DNA from: Helicobacter mustelae
Lineage (GTDB): Bacteria; Campylobacterota; Campylobacteria; Campylobacterales; Helicobacteraceae
Length of the DNA: 64,000 nucleotides
Assembly (NCBI RefSeq): GCF_900476215.1
Contig: NZ_LS483446.1
Coordinates: 434,001 to 498,000 of the forward strand
Reading direction: 5' to 3'
The position numbers and the translations under genes were made by a program. Position 1 is the first letter of the stretch. The number at the start of each line of letters is the position of its first letter. Of this stretch, positions 50,773 through 60,574 are shown piece after piece. The notes beneath the pieces were generated by a model that was not told where the DNA came from, did not search any database, and saw nothing but the letters and a program-made list of their open reading frames with translations.

Positions 50773-52224
50773 TTGTTAAAAAAGGCTTTTTTCACCAATA
50801 GTAGTGGCATCTTTTTCTCCAGAATTTTTGGTTTTTTGCGCGATTTATTGATGGCAAATATCCTTGGGGCTGGCATGTTTAGCGATATTTTTTTTGCGGC
50901 TTTCAAGTTCCCCAATCTCTTTCGCCGCATCTTTGGTGAAGGGGCCTTTGTGCAGAGCTTTTTGCCAAGCCTTATTTCCTCCAAGCGCAAGGGCATGTTC
51001 ATCGTTAGCACCTTTTTTATTTTTCTTTTTAGTGTTTTGCTTTTGAGTCTTTGTGTTTATTTTTTTGCTCCCTTTTTTACCAAGCTTCTTGCCTATGGAT
51101 TTTCTAGAGAGCAGCTAGCCCTCACAGAGCCCATTGTGGTGATTAATTTCTGGTATTTGGGGCTTGTGTTTGTCTCGACTTTTTTTAGCACTCTGCTGCA
51201 ATACAAAAATATTTTTTGGGTCAATGCCTACAATACCGTGCTGCTCAATGTTTTTATGATCCTCTCTCTCTTTCTCGCGCGGGATTTGGAAAAAATGCAG
51301 ATTGTGTATTTCCTTAGTTATGGAGTGCTATGTGGGGGTGTAGCTCAGATTTTACTGCATTTCTATCCACTCTATCAAGCAAGATATTTCAGGCTTTTTA
51401 TTCTAGGTTGCAAGGATCTTTTGGCGCTTTTTCAAGGCAGGCTTAAGGCTTATAAAAAGGCGGAATTTTTCTCCAGCACCAAGGGATTTTTTAAGCAATT
51501 TTTCCCTGCGTTATTTGGAAGCTCCACGGCTCAGATCGCAGCCTTTTTGGATACGATTTTGGCCTCATTTTTAGCCACAGGAAGCATCTCTTATCTTTAT
51601 TATGCCAATCGCATTTTTCAGCTCCCCCTTGCCATTTTTGCCATCGCTATCTCCACAGCCCTCTTTCCCACCATAGCCCGCGCGATCAAAAATTTAGAGG
51701 AGCACAAGGCCAGAGATCTGATGAAAAAAGCTTTTTGGGTATTGCTGATTTTGCTAAGCCTTTGTGTGTGTGGAGGGATTGTGCTCAAAAATGAGGTGAT
51801 TTATGTGCTCTTTGAGCGGGGCAAATTCCTGCGCCAAGATACCCTGATCGCGGCAAATGTCTTTGCACTCTATCTGCTAGGACTTGTGCCCTTTGGCCTT
51901 GCTAAAGTCTTTGCCCTATGGCTTTTTGCTCACAAAAAACAAGGCGTGGTAGCGCTGTGCTCTGGGATTTCTTTGCTTGTAGGGCTATTGTGCTCGCTTA
52001 TTTTGATGCAATACATAGGTGTCTATGGTCTTGCGCTAGCATCAAGTATCAGCGGGCTTGTGCTATTTTCTTTCACGGTTAGGGGATTTGGATTTGCCCA
52101 TTTTCTCATCATCCTACGCAATAAGAAGGGATTTTTACTTTTGTTTCTTTTGCTTGGGTTTGAATTTTTACTCCTAGAGGGAGGGCAGATGCTCATGAGA
52201 GATCTGGGTTTTTTTATCATTTAG
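50773..52224 (+). CDS. murJ: Lipid II flippase MurJ (MviN)
   Basis: MurJ flips lipid-linked peptidoglycan precursors across the inner membrane. The start is a TTG with AAGGAG six bases upstream, giving MLKKAFFTNSSGIFFSRIFG, which matches the family opening. The 483-residue protein has about fourteen helices and the conserved segments GFLRDLLMANILGAG near 21-35, FRRIFGEGAFVQSFLP near 51-66 and RIFQLPLAIFAIAISTALFPT near 278-298. H. pylori has the same gene next to the DUF342 gene in the same divergent order. Confidence 0.95.
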   Translation: MLKKAFFTNSSGIFFSRIFGFLRDLLMANILGAGMFSDIFFAAFKFPNLFRRIFGEGAFVQSFLPSLISSKRKGMFIVSTFFIFLFSVLLLSLCVYFFAPFFTKLLAYGFSREQLALTEPIVVINFWYLGLVFVSTFFSTLLQYKNIFWVNAYNTVLLNVFMILSLFLARDLEKMQIVYFLSYGVLCGGVAQILLHFYPLYQARYFRLFILGCKDLLALFQGRLKAYKKAEFFSSTKGFFKQFFPALFGSSTAQIAAFLDTILASFLATGSISYLYYANRIFQLPLAIFAIAISTALFPTIARAIKNLEEHKARDLMKKAFWVLLILLSLCVCGGIVLKNEVIYVLFERGKFLRQDTLIAANVFALYLLGLVPFGLAKVFALWLFAHKKQGVVALCSGISLLVGLLCSLILMQYIGVYGLALASSISGLVLFSFTVRGFGFAHFLIILRNKKGFLLLFLLLGFEFLLLEGGQMLMRDLGFFII

Positions 52225-52423
52225 TTTGGCTTGGATTTTTATAGATTGGATTTTTTGAAATTTTTGCGACGCAGATTTTGCAAAACTTCGCACCATGACA
52301 ACATTCTTGCACCAAGCCTCTTGGTGGGATTGGCAGAATTTATTAAGTCTTTTTGCTGCGAGGCTAGGAGCACGATTTTTCTATTCTCTCTTGCTTTTTA
52401 CTTTTCTCCCTGCTTCTGATTTT
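52225..52423. other. Short intergenic stretch between murJ and tal
   Basis: About 200 bases. A 7-bp inverted repeat CACCAAG-CCT-CTTGGTG is at 52310-52326 without a T-run. No gene seen. Confidence 0.45.
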
Positions 52424-52445
52424 CCCCAATTTTTTGGGATTTTAT
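52424..52445. terminator. Bidirectional terminator between murJ and tal
   Basis: CCCAA and TTGGG pair over TTTT, with an ATTTTAT tail on the plus strand. It touches the tal stop codon and fits termination of convergent murJ and tal. Confidence 0.5.
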
Positions 52446-53497
52446 AGCTCTCTTAGCATGGATTCAAAGGCTTCTTTGAATGCCAAGAGTCCTTCTTCCA
52501 AAAGCCCCTGGGCCAAGATCGCAAAATCCTCTTGCAAAAGTGTTTTGATGGAGGAGAGGCTCTCATGGATTTGGTCGGGGTCTGGGATATAGGGAGCGAG
52601 GTCTTCATTTTGTGCCTTGAGGGCATGGTTTTGTAGTTTTTCTAGTCTTTCTAGCGGATTTTGCACGCGTGCATGAGTGCCAGTGATGCTTCCACTGCCT
52701 CCATTTTCTAGAAATGCTGCGATACTCTGCAGGGGTGCAGTGTTGATTGAGTGGGGATGCAGCAGGGCTTTGATGTAATAATCCTCTGCCCATCCTGTGC
52801 CCTTCACCCCCGTGGAAGCAAAGAGCACCCGCGTCTCTTTGCTTCCTTGCGCACACGCCCATGTATAGCATTCTTGGGCATTGAGGATGCCAAGCCTCCT
52901 CTGCCATTTCTTTGGCAAAAACTCATCAACCCTGCGATCCCAGCGGGATACAAAGACACTAATCACCCCGCGCACATCCCCCTTGCCTCTGCCCTTACGC
53001 ATCGCTTCCAAGCAATTTTGTGTTTGTTCTTTGGTAAAAATTAGCGTCGCATTTACGGGGATGTTTTCTCTCATCAATGCCTCCATAATCTCATAGCCTG
53101 CCTCTGTTGCGGGGACTTTGATCATGACATTGGGCATGCCAATGATTGTATGAAGCCTTTTGCCCTCACTAATGCTCTCTGCTATGTTTTCTTCCAAAAA
53201 GGGATCGATTTCTAGGCTGATGTAGCCAGTATCTTTGTCCTTTTTCCAAAGCCCTAGCATCTTGCTTGCTGCTGTTTTGATGTCTTTTATGGCAAGACTT
53301 TCATAGATCTCCTTGGCCCCAAGGCCTTTGAGCTTAGCGATCTCTTCTTTGTAGATGGGATTTTTTAGCGCGCTGGCAAAGATGGCAGGATTGCTCGTAG
53401 CCCCGCAAAATGCGCCCTGATTCAAAAGCCCTTCAAATTCCTTTTCCAAAAAATTTCTCTCGATAAAATCGCACCATAGACTAAAATTTTGACTCAT
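52442..53497 (-). CDS. tal: Transaldolase
   Basis: Transaldolase moves a three-carbon unit between sugar phosphates in the non-oxidative pentose phosphate pathway. The 351-residue sequence has GATSNPAIFASAL near 33-45, DIKTAASKMLGLW near 71-83, MPNVMIKVPATEAGYEIM near 121-138 with the Schiff-base lysine in IKVPAT, PVNATLIFT near 149-157, VSVFVSRWDRRVDEFL near 179-194 and FASTGVKGTGWAEDYYI near 224-240. The length fits the longer TalB-like type of Campylobacter. It is divergent from the autotransporter gene. Its -10 box probably lies in the 14-base palindrome GCTAAAATTTTAGC (53515-53528). Confidence 0.95.
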   Translation of the reverse strand: MSQNFSLWCDFIERNFLEKEFEGLLNQGAFCGATSNPAIFASALKNPIYKEEIAKLKGLGAKEIYESLAIKDIKTAASKMLGLWKKDKDTGYISLEIDPFLEENIAESISEGKRLHTIIGMPNVMIKVPATEAGYEIMEALMRENIPVNATLIFTKEQTQNCLEAMRKGRGKGDVRGVISVFVSRWDRRVDEFLPKKWQRRLGILNAQECYTWACAQGSKETRVLFASTGVKGTGWAEDYYIKALLHPHSINTAPLQSIAAFLENGGSGSITGTHARVQNPLERLEKLQNHALKAQNEDLAPYIPDPDQIHESLSSIKTLLQEDFAILAQGLLEEGLLAFKEAFESMLREL

Positions 53498-53548
53498 GAA
53501 AATCCCTTGTTTTTGCTAAAATTTTAGCGAACTCTGTAAAAAATATCC

Positions 53549-53554
53549 TATAAT
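53549..53554 (+). promoter_or_regulatory. -10 element of the autotransporter gene
   Basis: A perfect TATAAT in ATCCTATAATAACGG lies 60 bases before the start codon. It is the only strong promoter box in the gap to tal. Confidence 0.6.
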
Positions 53555-53614
53555 AACGGATCAAAAATTCTAGAGAATCATACTTCCATATCAATACCTA
53601 AGGACCAAATTCCC

Positions 53615-56600
53615 ATGAAGTTAAAAACATTTAAAATTCCCTCGATTCTTTTAAGTTCTTTATTGACGAGTGTGTTTGCTACAGATGTCAATATCGACCT
53701 CTCTCAGCCCTTCAAATCTGGCGGGGGCAATCCTATCAGCTTTGCTTATGATTTTACCACCGATGGCAAAAAAATTCCTCCTTCAAATCCTCCCTCAAGT
53801 GCGACGCCTGTGCCACTAAAACAAGGAAGCAATTATTTTTGGGCAGAGAGTAGTACAGGTTCTACCCTCTCCCTGCTAAGCAATCCACCAACAACTGGGT
53901 CTGGTTCAAGTGGTCTCCCACAGGTGGCCACTGCAATCTTTTCTGCCCCAGGGAATAATGACAATTTAGTCCTAAATTCTTTCAACTACATTTCTATCAA
54001 GGGAAACCTCACTACAAAGGGGCAGTCGGATTCCTATTTCATGATCCTGAATGGACCTGTGCCCTATGTGAGTTTTACGCTCAATGGTGCGAATGTCTTT
54101 TCGGGATCCAATCTCTACATTGGTCCCATTGGCAAGGGGGATAGCCAAACCGGGGGGTTTGCGAATGTTTTTTTGAGTGGAGTGATCAAGGTTGATGCCA
54201 ATGCCATCGACCAGGCAGATATCAAGGGTAGCGGGCAGAAGAATGCGACGCTAAATTTCTCTAGCGAATACAATAATGCCACCTACACCCTGCAAAAAGG
54301 CGCAGTGCTCGATCTCATCTCTGCCACCAATACCAACAGCAGCCAAGTGTTTTTCAATCTAGGCCAGACGAAGGAAGGCACCATCGCTACGGGACAAAGT
54401 GTGCAAAATCTAGGCACAATCAACATCACCAACATCAACGCCAATAAACCAGGTAGCCTCACCCAGCCAATCAGTCAAACAAGCAGCAGCGCTGGCACCC
54501 AAGGAAAAAGCGTCAGCACTCAAGCAGATAATGGAGGCAATCAGGAGAAAAATTCTATTTTTTTTAATATCGATCTGAATAACCAGGGTACCATCAATCT
54601 CCAAAACTCCACACTCAATCTCATTTCTGCCAATCTTACCAACTCAGGCAGCGCTGGCACCATCAATATCGCAGCTCTAGCCACCACGATAGCAGCAGCC
54701 AAAAATGGCGGTATCACGCCCACAACGTCTACTTCGGGAAATGGCGCAAGCGGCTCTCTGATGGGGGGATCTCAGTTTGCTAATGTCAGCAATTCTAGCT
54801 CTATTTTATTCCAGATAAAACCCCCTAGCATCGCATCATCAGCTCCTGTGGTATCTGGGGTTCAGAAAAGTTCTGCATCAACAATGGTGACATTGGACAG
54901 CACTCCGGTGGCGACCCCAGCGCAAAATACGACCTTTTCAATTAGCTCACAAAATATCAATGTCATGGGTGTTGCGGCCACAGATGCGAGTAAGCTTGAT
55001 GCGCTCATTGGCTCTAGGCTCACCATTACCGTCGCAGAGAGCGCGGCAAGTGCGGGAGGCGCGGTAGGAGGAAAGGGGGGAAGTGGGGTGGCATCCAGTC
55101 CCACGAGTACTATTTTGTTTACAGGAAGCTCTAGCAATCCCACGATCATTAATGTGGGAAATGGCGCAGGTGATGATCGAAATACCGTCTTGGCATTGGG
55201 TGCCTCTAACACTCCCGCAGGTGGTCCAGTGGCTCAAGCAGCAGCGTTGGTTCAAACCGCACAAGCCACTCCAAGTGGCACGATCAGCTTTAAGCTTGAT
55301 AATTTTGCAGCAATCAACATCGCAGGAGGAGCAAAGCTGGATTTGACAAGCAATCAAATTGCTGCCACCCGCACTTACACTACTAGCAACTCCACCGGGA
55401 GTGCTTTGGTGAGCAGTCCTTCTGGCTCCACCACTGTCAATGGAATTTTGAATTTTTACAACCAGGGGAGCATTACCATCAAGGGAGTACCAGAATATTA
55501 CGCCACAAAATCCACCTCCAATAGTAAAGATTCTAGTACTTCCATGACCTACTATCCCAAGGATGGTCAGACGAGTTATTTTGGCGCCAGTGTCAATCCC
55601 AATGTCAGTATCGATGCGGCGGGCAAAAAGGTCATTCTCACAGACTATATCACTACTGTTACCACAGGAAAACAAATTACCAATCCTCAGGAAAATTGTA
55701 CCGATCTCACCAATTGCACACTTACCACCAAAATAACCGCAGCTGCGGGCAGCCTGACTTTTGATGGCGGGTACAATCAGATTCTCGCTGGTGTGGTGTA
55801 TAACTTCGGGAATCTCATCCTTAAAAATAATGCGACATTAGATCTTTCTAAAATCAGCATGAACCAAAATGGTCAAGCTCTTCCAAGCATGAGCAGCGCT
55901 AGTGGTAGTACTGGCAGTACTACAAATGGTGCGAATTCCATCATTGGCTTTGTGAATGCGGGGGTATTTGTGTCTGATGGTGGCGTGATTGATGCGCGTG
56001 CCACCCAGCCAAGTAGTGCCACAGATATCAATGGTGAAAATGCAAACTCAAGTGCTTATACGCTAGTCATCACAGAAAATAAAAAAGAAAAAGTCTTTGA
56101 TCCCACTCCTGCAACCACTCCCATCAATGGCGCTAGCGCAGGTGCAGTGGCTGCTAAAGGTGCTAGTAATGAATTGAAAACAGAGGGCGCACTATGGGCA
56201 GCAAATAAAGCAAATCAAACACGTGCAGCATTTATCGTGCAAAATGGTACCACCATCATTCGCGCACATGCCCTTATTAATAAAGGGATCACGATCGTGC
56301 AGGGTGGTGGGATTTTGAATCTGGATTGCGTGGGGAGTGCTTATTGTTATAATGGGAGATATTTCGCTAACCCGACAACAAACCAGCAGGGCAAAAGCTA
56401 TGTATCAGCCCCTAGTAATGCAACAGATAATGGTCAAACAAAGATTGCGCCCACGCAAATTGTGTTTAATAATATTGGTCTTAGTTCCAGCCAATCTAGT
56501 GGCGCGAATTCAAACAATAAGGCAAATGAGGGGATTTTGCAACTCAGTGGTGGTACCATCAACACCATCGATTCCTATCGCTACCAAGATCCAAACAACA

Positions 56601-58933
56601 ATTACGCGGATGTGAACAAATATATCTATCATAGCCTCAAGATTGAAGGTGGGGCACTGGATGTGAGTGGTGGGGCGATCTCTCGCATCCTCGTGGGGCT
56701 CAATGATAGCACCACTAATGGCTCAAGTGGGACTGGGAAAATGACCTCTGCGCTAACACTCGATCACACCAATCTGAGCCTTCAGGGGGCCTCGCGACTC
56801 CTCATCTTCACGCAAAAAGATAACACGACGACAAATACCATGGCAGATGTGACCTGGATGGTGGGGCAAAAACAGACTAGCACTCTAGCTGCCACAAAAT
56901 CTACTGGCGTCACTGCGTCAAATTCCCCCAATACATTTACCATGAGTTTTGCTAATAATAGTTTTGCCAATAACACAGGGGGCTTCTTCGTGCTTGGCTC
57001 AGCACAAAATGGAAATTTTAGCGGTGGAGTCTTCAATATCCAAACTGCAAACACCACCCAAAAATCAGGCAATACCACGCCGAGTAAGGATTTTGAGTTT
57101 GTGATTGATTTAAGCAATCTCTCTGGTACCAATACCCTACTGCTTGATAAGCAGTATAATTTCATTATCGCCAAGCAAATCCAAATCGATGGTCAAAGAA
57201 TTGCCAGTGCCAAGGACTTTAATATGATTATTAATTTTGGCTCAGGACTCTCTAGCACTGGCACTTCAAAGGATTATGGCAACTATGATGCTGCTCTTTG
57301 TGGAAGCAATTCCAAATTCTGTCTCAATGCTCAGGGCACAGGCCCAGAAACAGCTGCTCAAAGCAGTAGCAGCGACCCAAGTGGTCATGAACAAGCACAA
57401 AATGGCCAGATCACCATCGGGCAAAAACCAGGTGAGGGCGTAGCAGTCATTGATAAAAGCAAAAGCTCTGAGATCCCCAATCTCCAAAATAGCTGGCAGG
57501 GAAGTGGAGTGACGTATGGGGATTTTGTGACTTTTAGCAAAATTTATAAAGAAGGAAGTGGGAGCTGTAATTTTTCTACCTTGGAGGGCTGTGCGGTGAT
57601 TGGATTTAGTGCAATCAAGTCTCAAAATCTGCTAGATCATGGAATTCTTGGGGTGTTTCAAAACATCAAAGATCGTGCCAATCAGCTAAAAGATTCTGGA
57701 AATCCTGTCTTTGAAAATGCCGCTAGGGGCGTGAGCATGATCGAGGATGCAAATCCCAATGCTAAGGCGATTTTGCAGAGCGTGGCTGCTAGCAATGGCG
57801 CGCTTACCTCCAATATGCTTTTGAATCTCCAAAATGTGCAGTATACGGGGAATTTGGGTGTGGCAGATTCTGTAGCAAGGACACTTAATACCATCAATAA
57901 CTCCTTGAATGCGCTCTCAAACAATGTGCTACAGATGACAGAGCTATCCCAGAGACTGATTTTTACCTCTACGCTTGCTACTAATGCTCGTTTGGCCCAG
58001 ATGTCTAGTCCTTACAATACTGCATTTGCGCGCCTCATCCGCTCCCTCAAGGGGCAAAAACTTGCGGATAATGGAGATTTGTATAATTATTCTGATCGCT
58101 TTGATTATGATCATAATGTCTGGGCTCAGGCCATCGGCGCATATGGTGGGCTTTATGGCAATGGTTATAATGCATTGGGTGGATTTAGCGCGGGCTATGA
58201 TAAGATCTTTGATCGTATTTTGTGGGGTGGGTTTATGGCCTATGCCTATTCCCATAGCATGCTTGATCGCTTCAATCATGATTTCACTGCTGGAAACAAC
58301 ACCACCACACACAATCTCGAGCTAGGAAGCTATATGCGAGCCTATATTAATTCCCATGAGGTGGATGTGGTGCTAAGTGAGACCTTCGCTTATAGCGTGC
58401 AACAATTCCGACCTATCAACCCCATCCATCAAAAGGTGCATTTTGGAACCTTTACTACCAATCTCATTGCCCGCTATGGCTATGTCTTCCCCATTGATTC
58501 TGAAAAAGGTTTTTATATCAAGCCCTATGGCGCAGTGGATCTGTACTATCAGTACAATACTCAGCAAAAGGGCAGGGGACCCATACCCATCCTAGGGGGA
58601 TCGAGAAATTCTGGAGGTATGGCTATCTCTGTGTTTGCTGAGATTAGAAAATACGCTGATGAAAAGAAATATTTTTATTTTACCCCGGGGATTACGCAAT
58701 ATGTCTTCAATCTTAGCACAAGAGCCCCAGTCTATCTGGGCAGCAGCCCCGCATTTCCTATTTTTTATAAGCTAGGCAATCAGATCCGTACCTATCTAGT
58801 TTTAATGGGTGGGGGTGAAGTAGAGCTCAAAAGTAATCTCTTTTTAAATTTTGGTGTGGGCGCTAAGATTTCTTGGGATCGATATTTTGTGGATGCTAAC
58901 ATTGGCTTGAAATATAAATTCAACACGAATTGA
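53615..58933 (+). CDS. Large autotransporter (type V secretion) with beta-helix passenger
   Basis: A 1772-residue surface or secreted protein. Signal peptide: KLKTFKIPSILLSSLLTSVFA, cut before TDVNID. The passenger (about 25-1450) is Ser/Thr/Asn/Gly-rich with beta-helix-like repeats such as NQGTINLQNSTLNLISANLT and GGTINTIDSY. It carries four close cysteine pairs, near 697/703, 904/910, 1229/1236 and 1319/1327. The C-terminal 290 residues form the translocator barrel, from HNVWAQAIGAYGGLYGNGY to VDANIGLKYKFNTN. The last strand ends in F plus a short NTN extension. A good AAGGA site precedes the ATG. It lies near murJ, where H. pylori has vacA close by; the passenger is not obviously VacA. Function unknown; adhesion or toxin-like activity is possible. 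Confidence 0.92.
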   Translation: MKLKTFKIPSILLSSLLTSVFATDVNIDLSQPFKSGGGNPISFAYDFTTDGKKIPPSNPPSSATPVPLKQGSNYFWAESSTGSTLSLLSNPPTTGSGSSGLPQVATAIFSAPGNNDNLVLNSFNYISIKGNLTTKGQSDSYFMILNGPVPYVSFTLNGANVFSGSNLYIGPIGKGDSQTGGFANVFLSGVIKVDANAIDQADIKGSGQKNATLNFSSEYNNATYTLQKGAVLDLISATNTNSSQVFFNLGQTKEGTIATGQSVQNLGTINITNINANKPGSLTQPISQTSSSAGTQGKSVSTQADNGGNQEKNSIFFNIDLNNQGTINLQNSTLNLISANLTNSGSAGTINIAALATTIAAAKNGGITPTTSTSGNGASGSLMGGSQFANVSNSSSILFQIKPPSIASSAPVVSGVQKSSASTMVTLDSTPVATPAQNTTFSISSQNINVMGVAATDASKLDALIGSRLTITVAESAASAGGAVGGKGGSGVASSPTSTILFTGSSSNPTIINVGNGAGDDRNTVLALGASNTPAGGPVAQAAALVQTAQATPSGTISFKLDNFAAINIAGGAKLDLTSNQIAATRTYTTSNSTGSALVSSPSGSTTVNGILNFYNQGSITIKGVPEYYATKSTSNSKDSSTSMTYYPKDGQTSYFGASVNPNVSIDAAGKKVILTDYITTVTTGKQITNPQENCTDLTNCTLTTKITAAAGSLTFDGGYNQILAGVVYNFGNLILKNNATLDLSKISMNQNGQALPSMSSASGSTGSTTNGANSIIGFVNAGVFVSDGGVIDARATQPSSATDINGENANSSAYTLVITENKKEKVFDPTPATTPINGASAGAVAAKGASNELKTEGALWAANKANQTRAAFIVQNGTTIIRAHALINKGITIVQGGGILNLDCVGSAYCYNGRYFANPTTNQQGKSYVSAPSNATDNGQTKIAPTQIVFNNIGLSSSQSSGANSNNKANEGILQLSGGTINTIDSYRYQDPNNNYADVNKYIYHSLKIEGGALDVSGGAISRILVGLNDSTTNGSSGTGKMTSALTLDHTNLSLQGASRLLIFTQKDNTTTNTMADVTWMVGQKQTSTLAATKSTGVTASNSPNTFTMSFANNSFANNTGGFFVLGSAQNGNFSGGVFNIQTANTTQKSGNTTPSKDFEFVIDLSNLSGTNTLLLDKQYNFIIAKQIQIDGQRIASAKDFNMIINFGSGLSSTGTSKDYGNYDAALCGSNSKFCLNAQGTGPETAAQSSSSDPSGHEQAQNGQITIGQKPGEGVAVIDKSKSSEIPNLQNSWQGSGVTYGDFVTFSKIYKEGSGSCNFSTLEGCAVIGFSAIKSQNLLDHGILGVFQNIKDRANQLKDSGNPVFENAARGVSMIEDANPNAKAILQSVAASNGALTSNMLLNLQNVQYTGNLGVADSVARTLNTINNSLNALSNNVLQMTELSQRLIFTSTLATNARLAQMSSPYNTAFARLIRSLKGQKLADNGDLYNYSDRFDYDHNVWAQAIGAYGGLYGNGYNALGGFSAGYDKIFDRILWGGFMAYAYSHSMLDRFNHDFTAGNNTTTHNLELGSYMRAYINSHEVDVVLSETFAYSVQQFRPINPIHQKVHFGTFTTNLIARYGYVFPIDSEKGFYIKPYGAVDLYYQYNTQQKGRGPIPILGGSRNSGGMAISVFAEIRKYADEKKYFYFTPGITQYVFNLSTRAPVYLGSSPAFPIFYKLGNQIRTYLVLMGGGEVELKSNLFLNFGVGAKISWDRYFVDANIGLKYKFNTN

Positions 58934-58955
58934 TGTGAAGCGTGCATTTTGACCT

Positions 58956-58994
58956 TTCCACCACCTTGGGCCGGGCACAGCCAAGGTGGTGGAA
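58956..58994 (+). terminator. Long hairpin after the autotransporter gene
   Basis: TTCCACCACCTTGG and CCAAGGTGGTGGAA form a perfect 14-bp stem with an 11-base loop, 22 bases after the stop. It is followed by TTTGC rather than a long T-run, so it may stabilise the mRNA 3' end as well as terminate. Confidence 0.7.
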
Positions 58995-59172
58995 TTTGCT
59001 GTGTTTGGCGTGGTTTTCGCGTAAAAAATGGTGTAGCGCATGCACTGCCATGGTACAAAAGAATGCCAGGAGTGAGAGAGTTAAGGATTGTCTAGGTTTG
59101 GCACATGCGAAAATATGTGAAATGCAGCTTTTGTATGTGGCTTGCGGATGTTTTATGAGATTTTGTAAGAGA

Positions 59173-59260
59173 TGGCGGAGAGAGAGGGATTCGAACCCTC
59201 GAAGGCTTGCACCTTACACGCGTTCCAGGCGTGCTCCTTCAACCACTCGGACATCTCCCC
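59173..59260 (-). tRNA. serX: tRNA-Ser (GGA anticodon)
   Basis: An 88-base class II tRNA with GGGGAGA / TCTCTCC acceptor stem (one G-T pair), encoded GCCA end, anticodon loop CTGGAAC giving anticodon GGA, a long variable arm (GTGTAAGGTGCAAGCCTTCGAG region) and the T-loop GTTCGAATC. It reads UCC and UCU codons. It lies alone between the autotransporter and obgE. Confidence 0.95.
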
Positions 59261-59469
59261 GTGACAAAGAAACTTTAAAGCCGCTATTATAGCAGGATTT
59301 TTCAAGATTCTTCTTTTTATCACGCAAAAATTTATCACGCAAAAATCCGTGCTAAATCTTTGAATTTTCCAAAAATCTGTGTCAAATCCAAAGGCTTGCA
59401 TAAATCCAAAGTTTGGTGCCAGGCATGAAAGGGTGAGGCCATGTCTTTGGGGGTTGGGGGGAATTTTGT

Positions 59470-59475
59470 TAGAAT
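59470..59475 (+). promoter_or_regulatory. Extended -10 (TGTTAGAAT) before obgE
   Basis: Same TTGTTAGAAT form as before atpF' and close to that before rodA; about 26 bases before the obgE start. Confidence 0.5.
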
Positions 59476-59500
59476 TGCAAAAATTGGCAAGGGGTTAGAG

Positions 59501-60574
59501 ATGTTTGTAGATCGTGTGGATATTTTACTTTCTAGTGGCAAGGGAGGCGCTGGGGCAGTTTCCTTCCGACGGGAAAAATTTGTCATCAACGGGGGCCCTG
59601 ATGGTGGAGATGGTGGAGATGGAGGAGATGTGTATTTTGTGATTGATGAAAATAGCGATACACTCTCACAATTTCGAGGCAAGCGGCATTATCGCGCCCA
59701 AAATGGTCAGCCAGGGCAGGGCAAAAACTGCACAGGAAAGCGCGGGGAGGATCTCATCATCAAGGTCCCAGCGGGTACGATGGTCTATGATGAACAGAGC
59801 AATGCACTGCTCTATGATCTCACAGACCAAAAGCAAAGGGTAAGGGTACTTAGCGGAGGCAAGGGTGGCTTTGGCAATGCGAGATTCAAAAATTCCATCA
59901 ATCAGGCCCCAAGTTATGCACAAAAGGGGCTAGAGGGGAAGCAGCTCCATGTGCGCCTAGAGCTCAAACTCATCGCCGATGTTGGTCTTGTGGGCTATCC
60001 CAATGTGGGAAAATCCACCCTGATTTCCACCCTCTCTAATGCCAGGCCAGAGATTGCAAATTATGAATTCACCACATTGATCCCAAATTTAGGTGTGGTG
60101 GATGTGGATGAAATTCATTCTTTTGTGATGGCTGACATCCCTGGGATTATTGATGGAGCAAGCCAAGGCCGTGGGCTTGGGCTAGAATTTTTGCGTCATA
60201 TTGAACGCACGAGATTTTTACTCTTTGTAATCGATCTGACCTCTTATCGCGATGGAATCACGCAATATAAAAATCTAAAAGATGAGCTAAGGCGCTTTTC
60301 TAGTGAGCTTGCTGCGCGGAATTTTGGCATTGTTTTGAGCAAGATGGATGGCTTAGAAGATGGGGATTTGGTGTCTAGGTTTTTCTCTCATTTGGGCTAT
60401 CCCTACAAAGAATACAAGGGCATTGAAGGAAGTGGTTTTATCTCTAGCCTGGAAGACTCGCCAAAGGATCAACCCCGCTTTATTTTGCCGATTTCCTCAG
60501 CCACCCATCTCAATATCAAGGCTCTCAAGCATTTGATTTTTGAGAGTCTGTGCAGGGGGGATGTGCAGTTATGA
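59501..60574 (+). CDS. obgE: GTPase ObgE/CgtA
   Basis: Obg is an essential GTPase tied to ribosome assembly and the stringent response. I start at [20 protein letters not shown] (357 residues), which matches the family N-terminus; an ATG 20 codons upstream adds unlike sequence. The glycine-rich Obg domain is at 1-155 ([16 protein letters not shown] and GGKGGFGN). The G domain has the P-loop GYPNVGKST near 164-172, DIPGIIDGA near 211-219 and SKMDGL (G4) near 279-284, then the SSAT-like G5. There is no long C-terminal OCT domain, usual for this group. The stop overlaps the fmt start (ATGA). Confidence 0.96.
   Translation: MFVDRVDILLSSGKGGAGAVSFRREKFVINGGPDGGDGGDGGDVYFVIDENSDTLSQFRGKRHYRAQNGQPGQGKNCTGKRGEDLIIKVPAGTMVYDEQSNALLYDLTDQKQRVRVLSGGKGGFGNARFKNSINQAPSYAQKGLEGKQLHVRLELKLIADVGLVGYPNVGKSTLISTLSNARPEIANYEFTTLIPNLGVVDVDEIHSFVMADIPGIIDGASQGRGLGLEFLRHIERTRFLLFVIDLTSYRDGITQYKNLKDELRRFSSELAARNFGIVLSKMDGLEDGDLVSRFFSHLGYPYKEYKGIEGSGFISSLEDSPKDQPRFILPISSATHLNIKALKHLIFESLCRGDVQL

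Noticed and set aside
59327-59356. Tandem TTTATCACGCAAAAA (two copies)
   Set aside because: Only two copies in a short gap between tRNA-Ser and obgE; no function can be argued.
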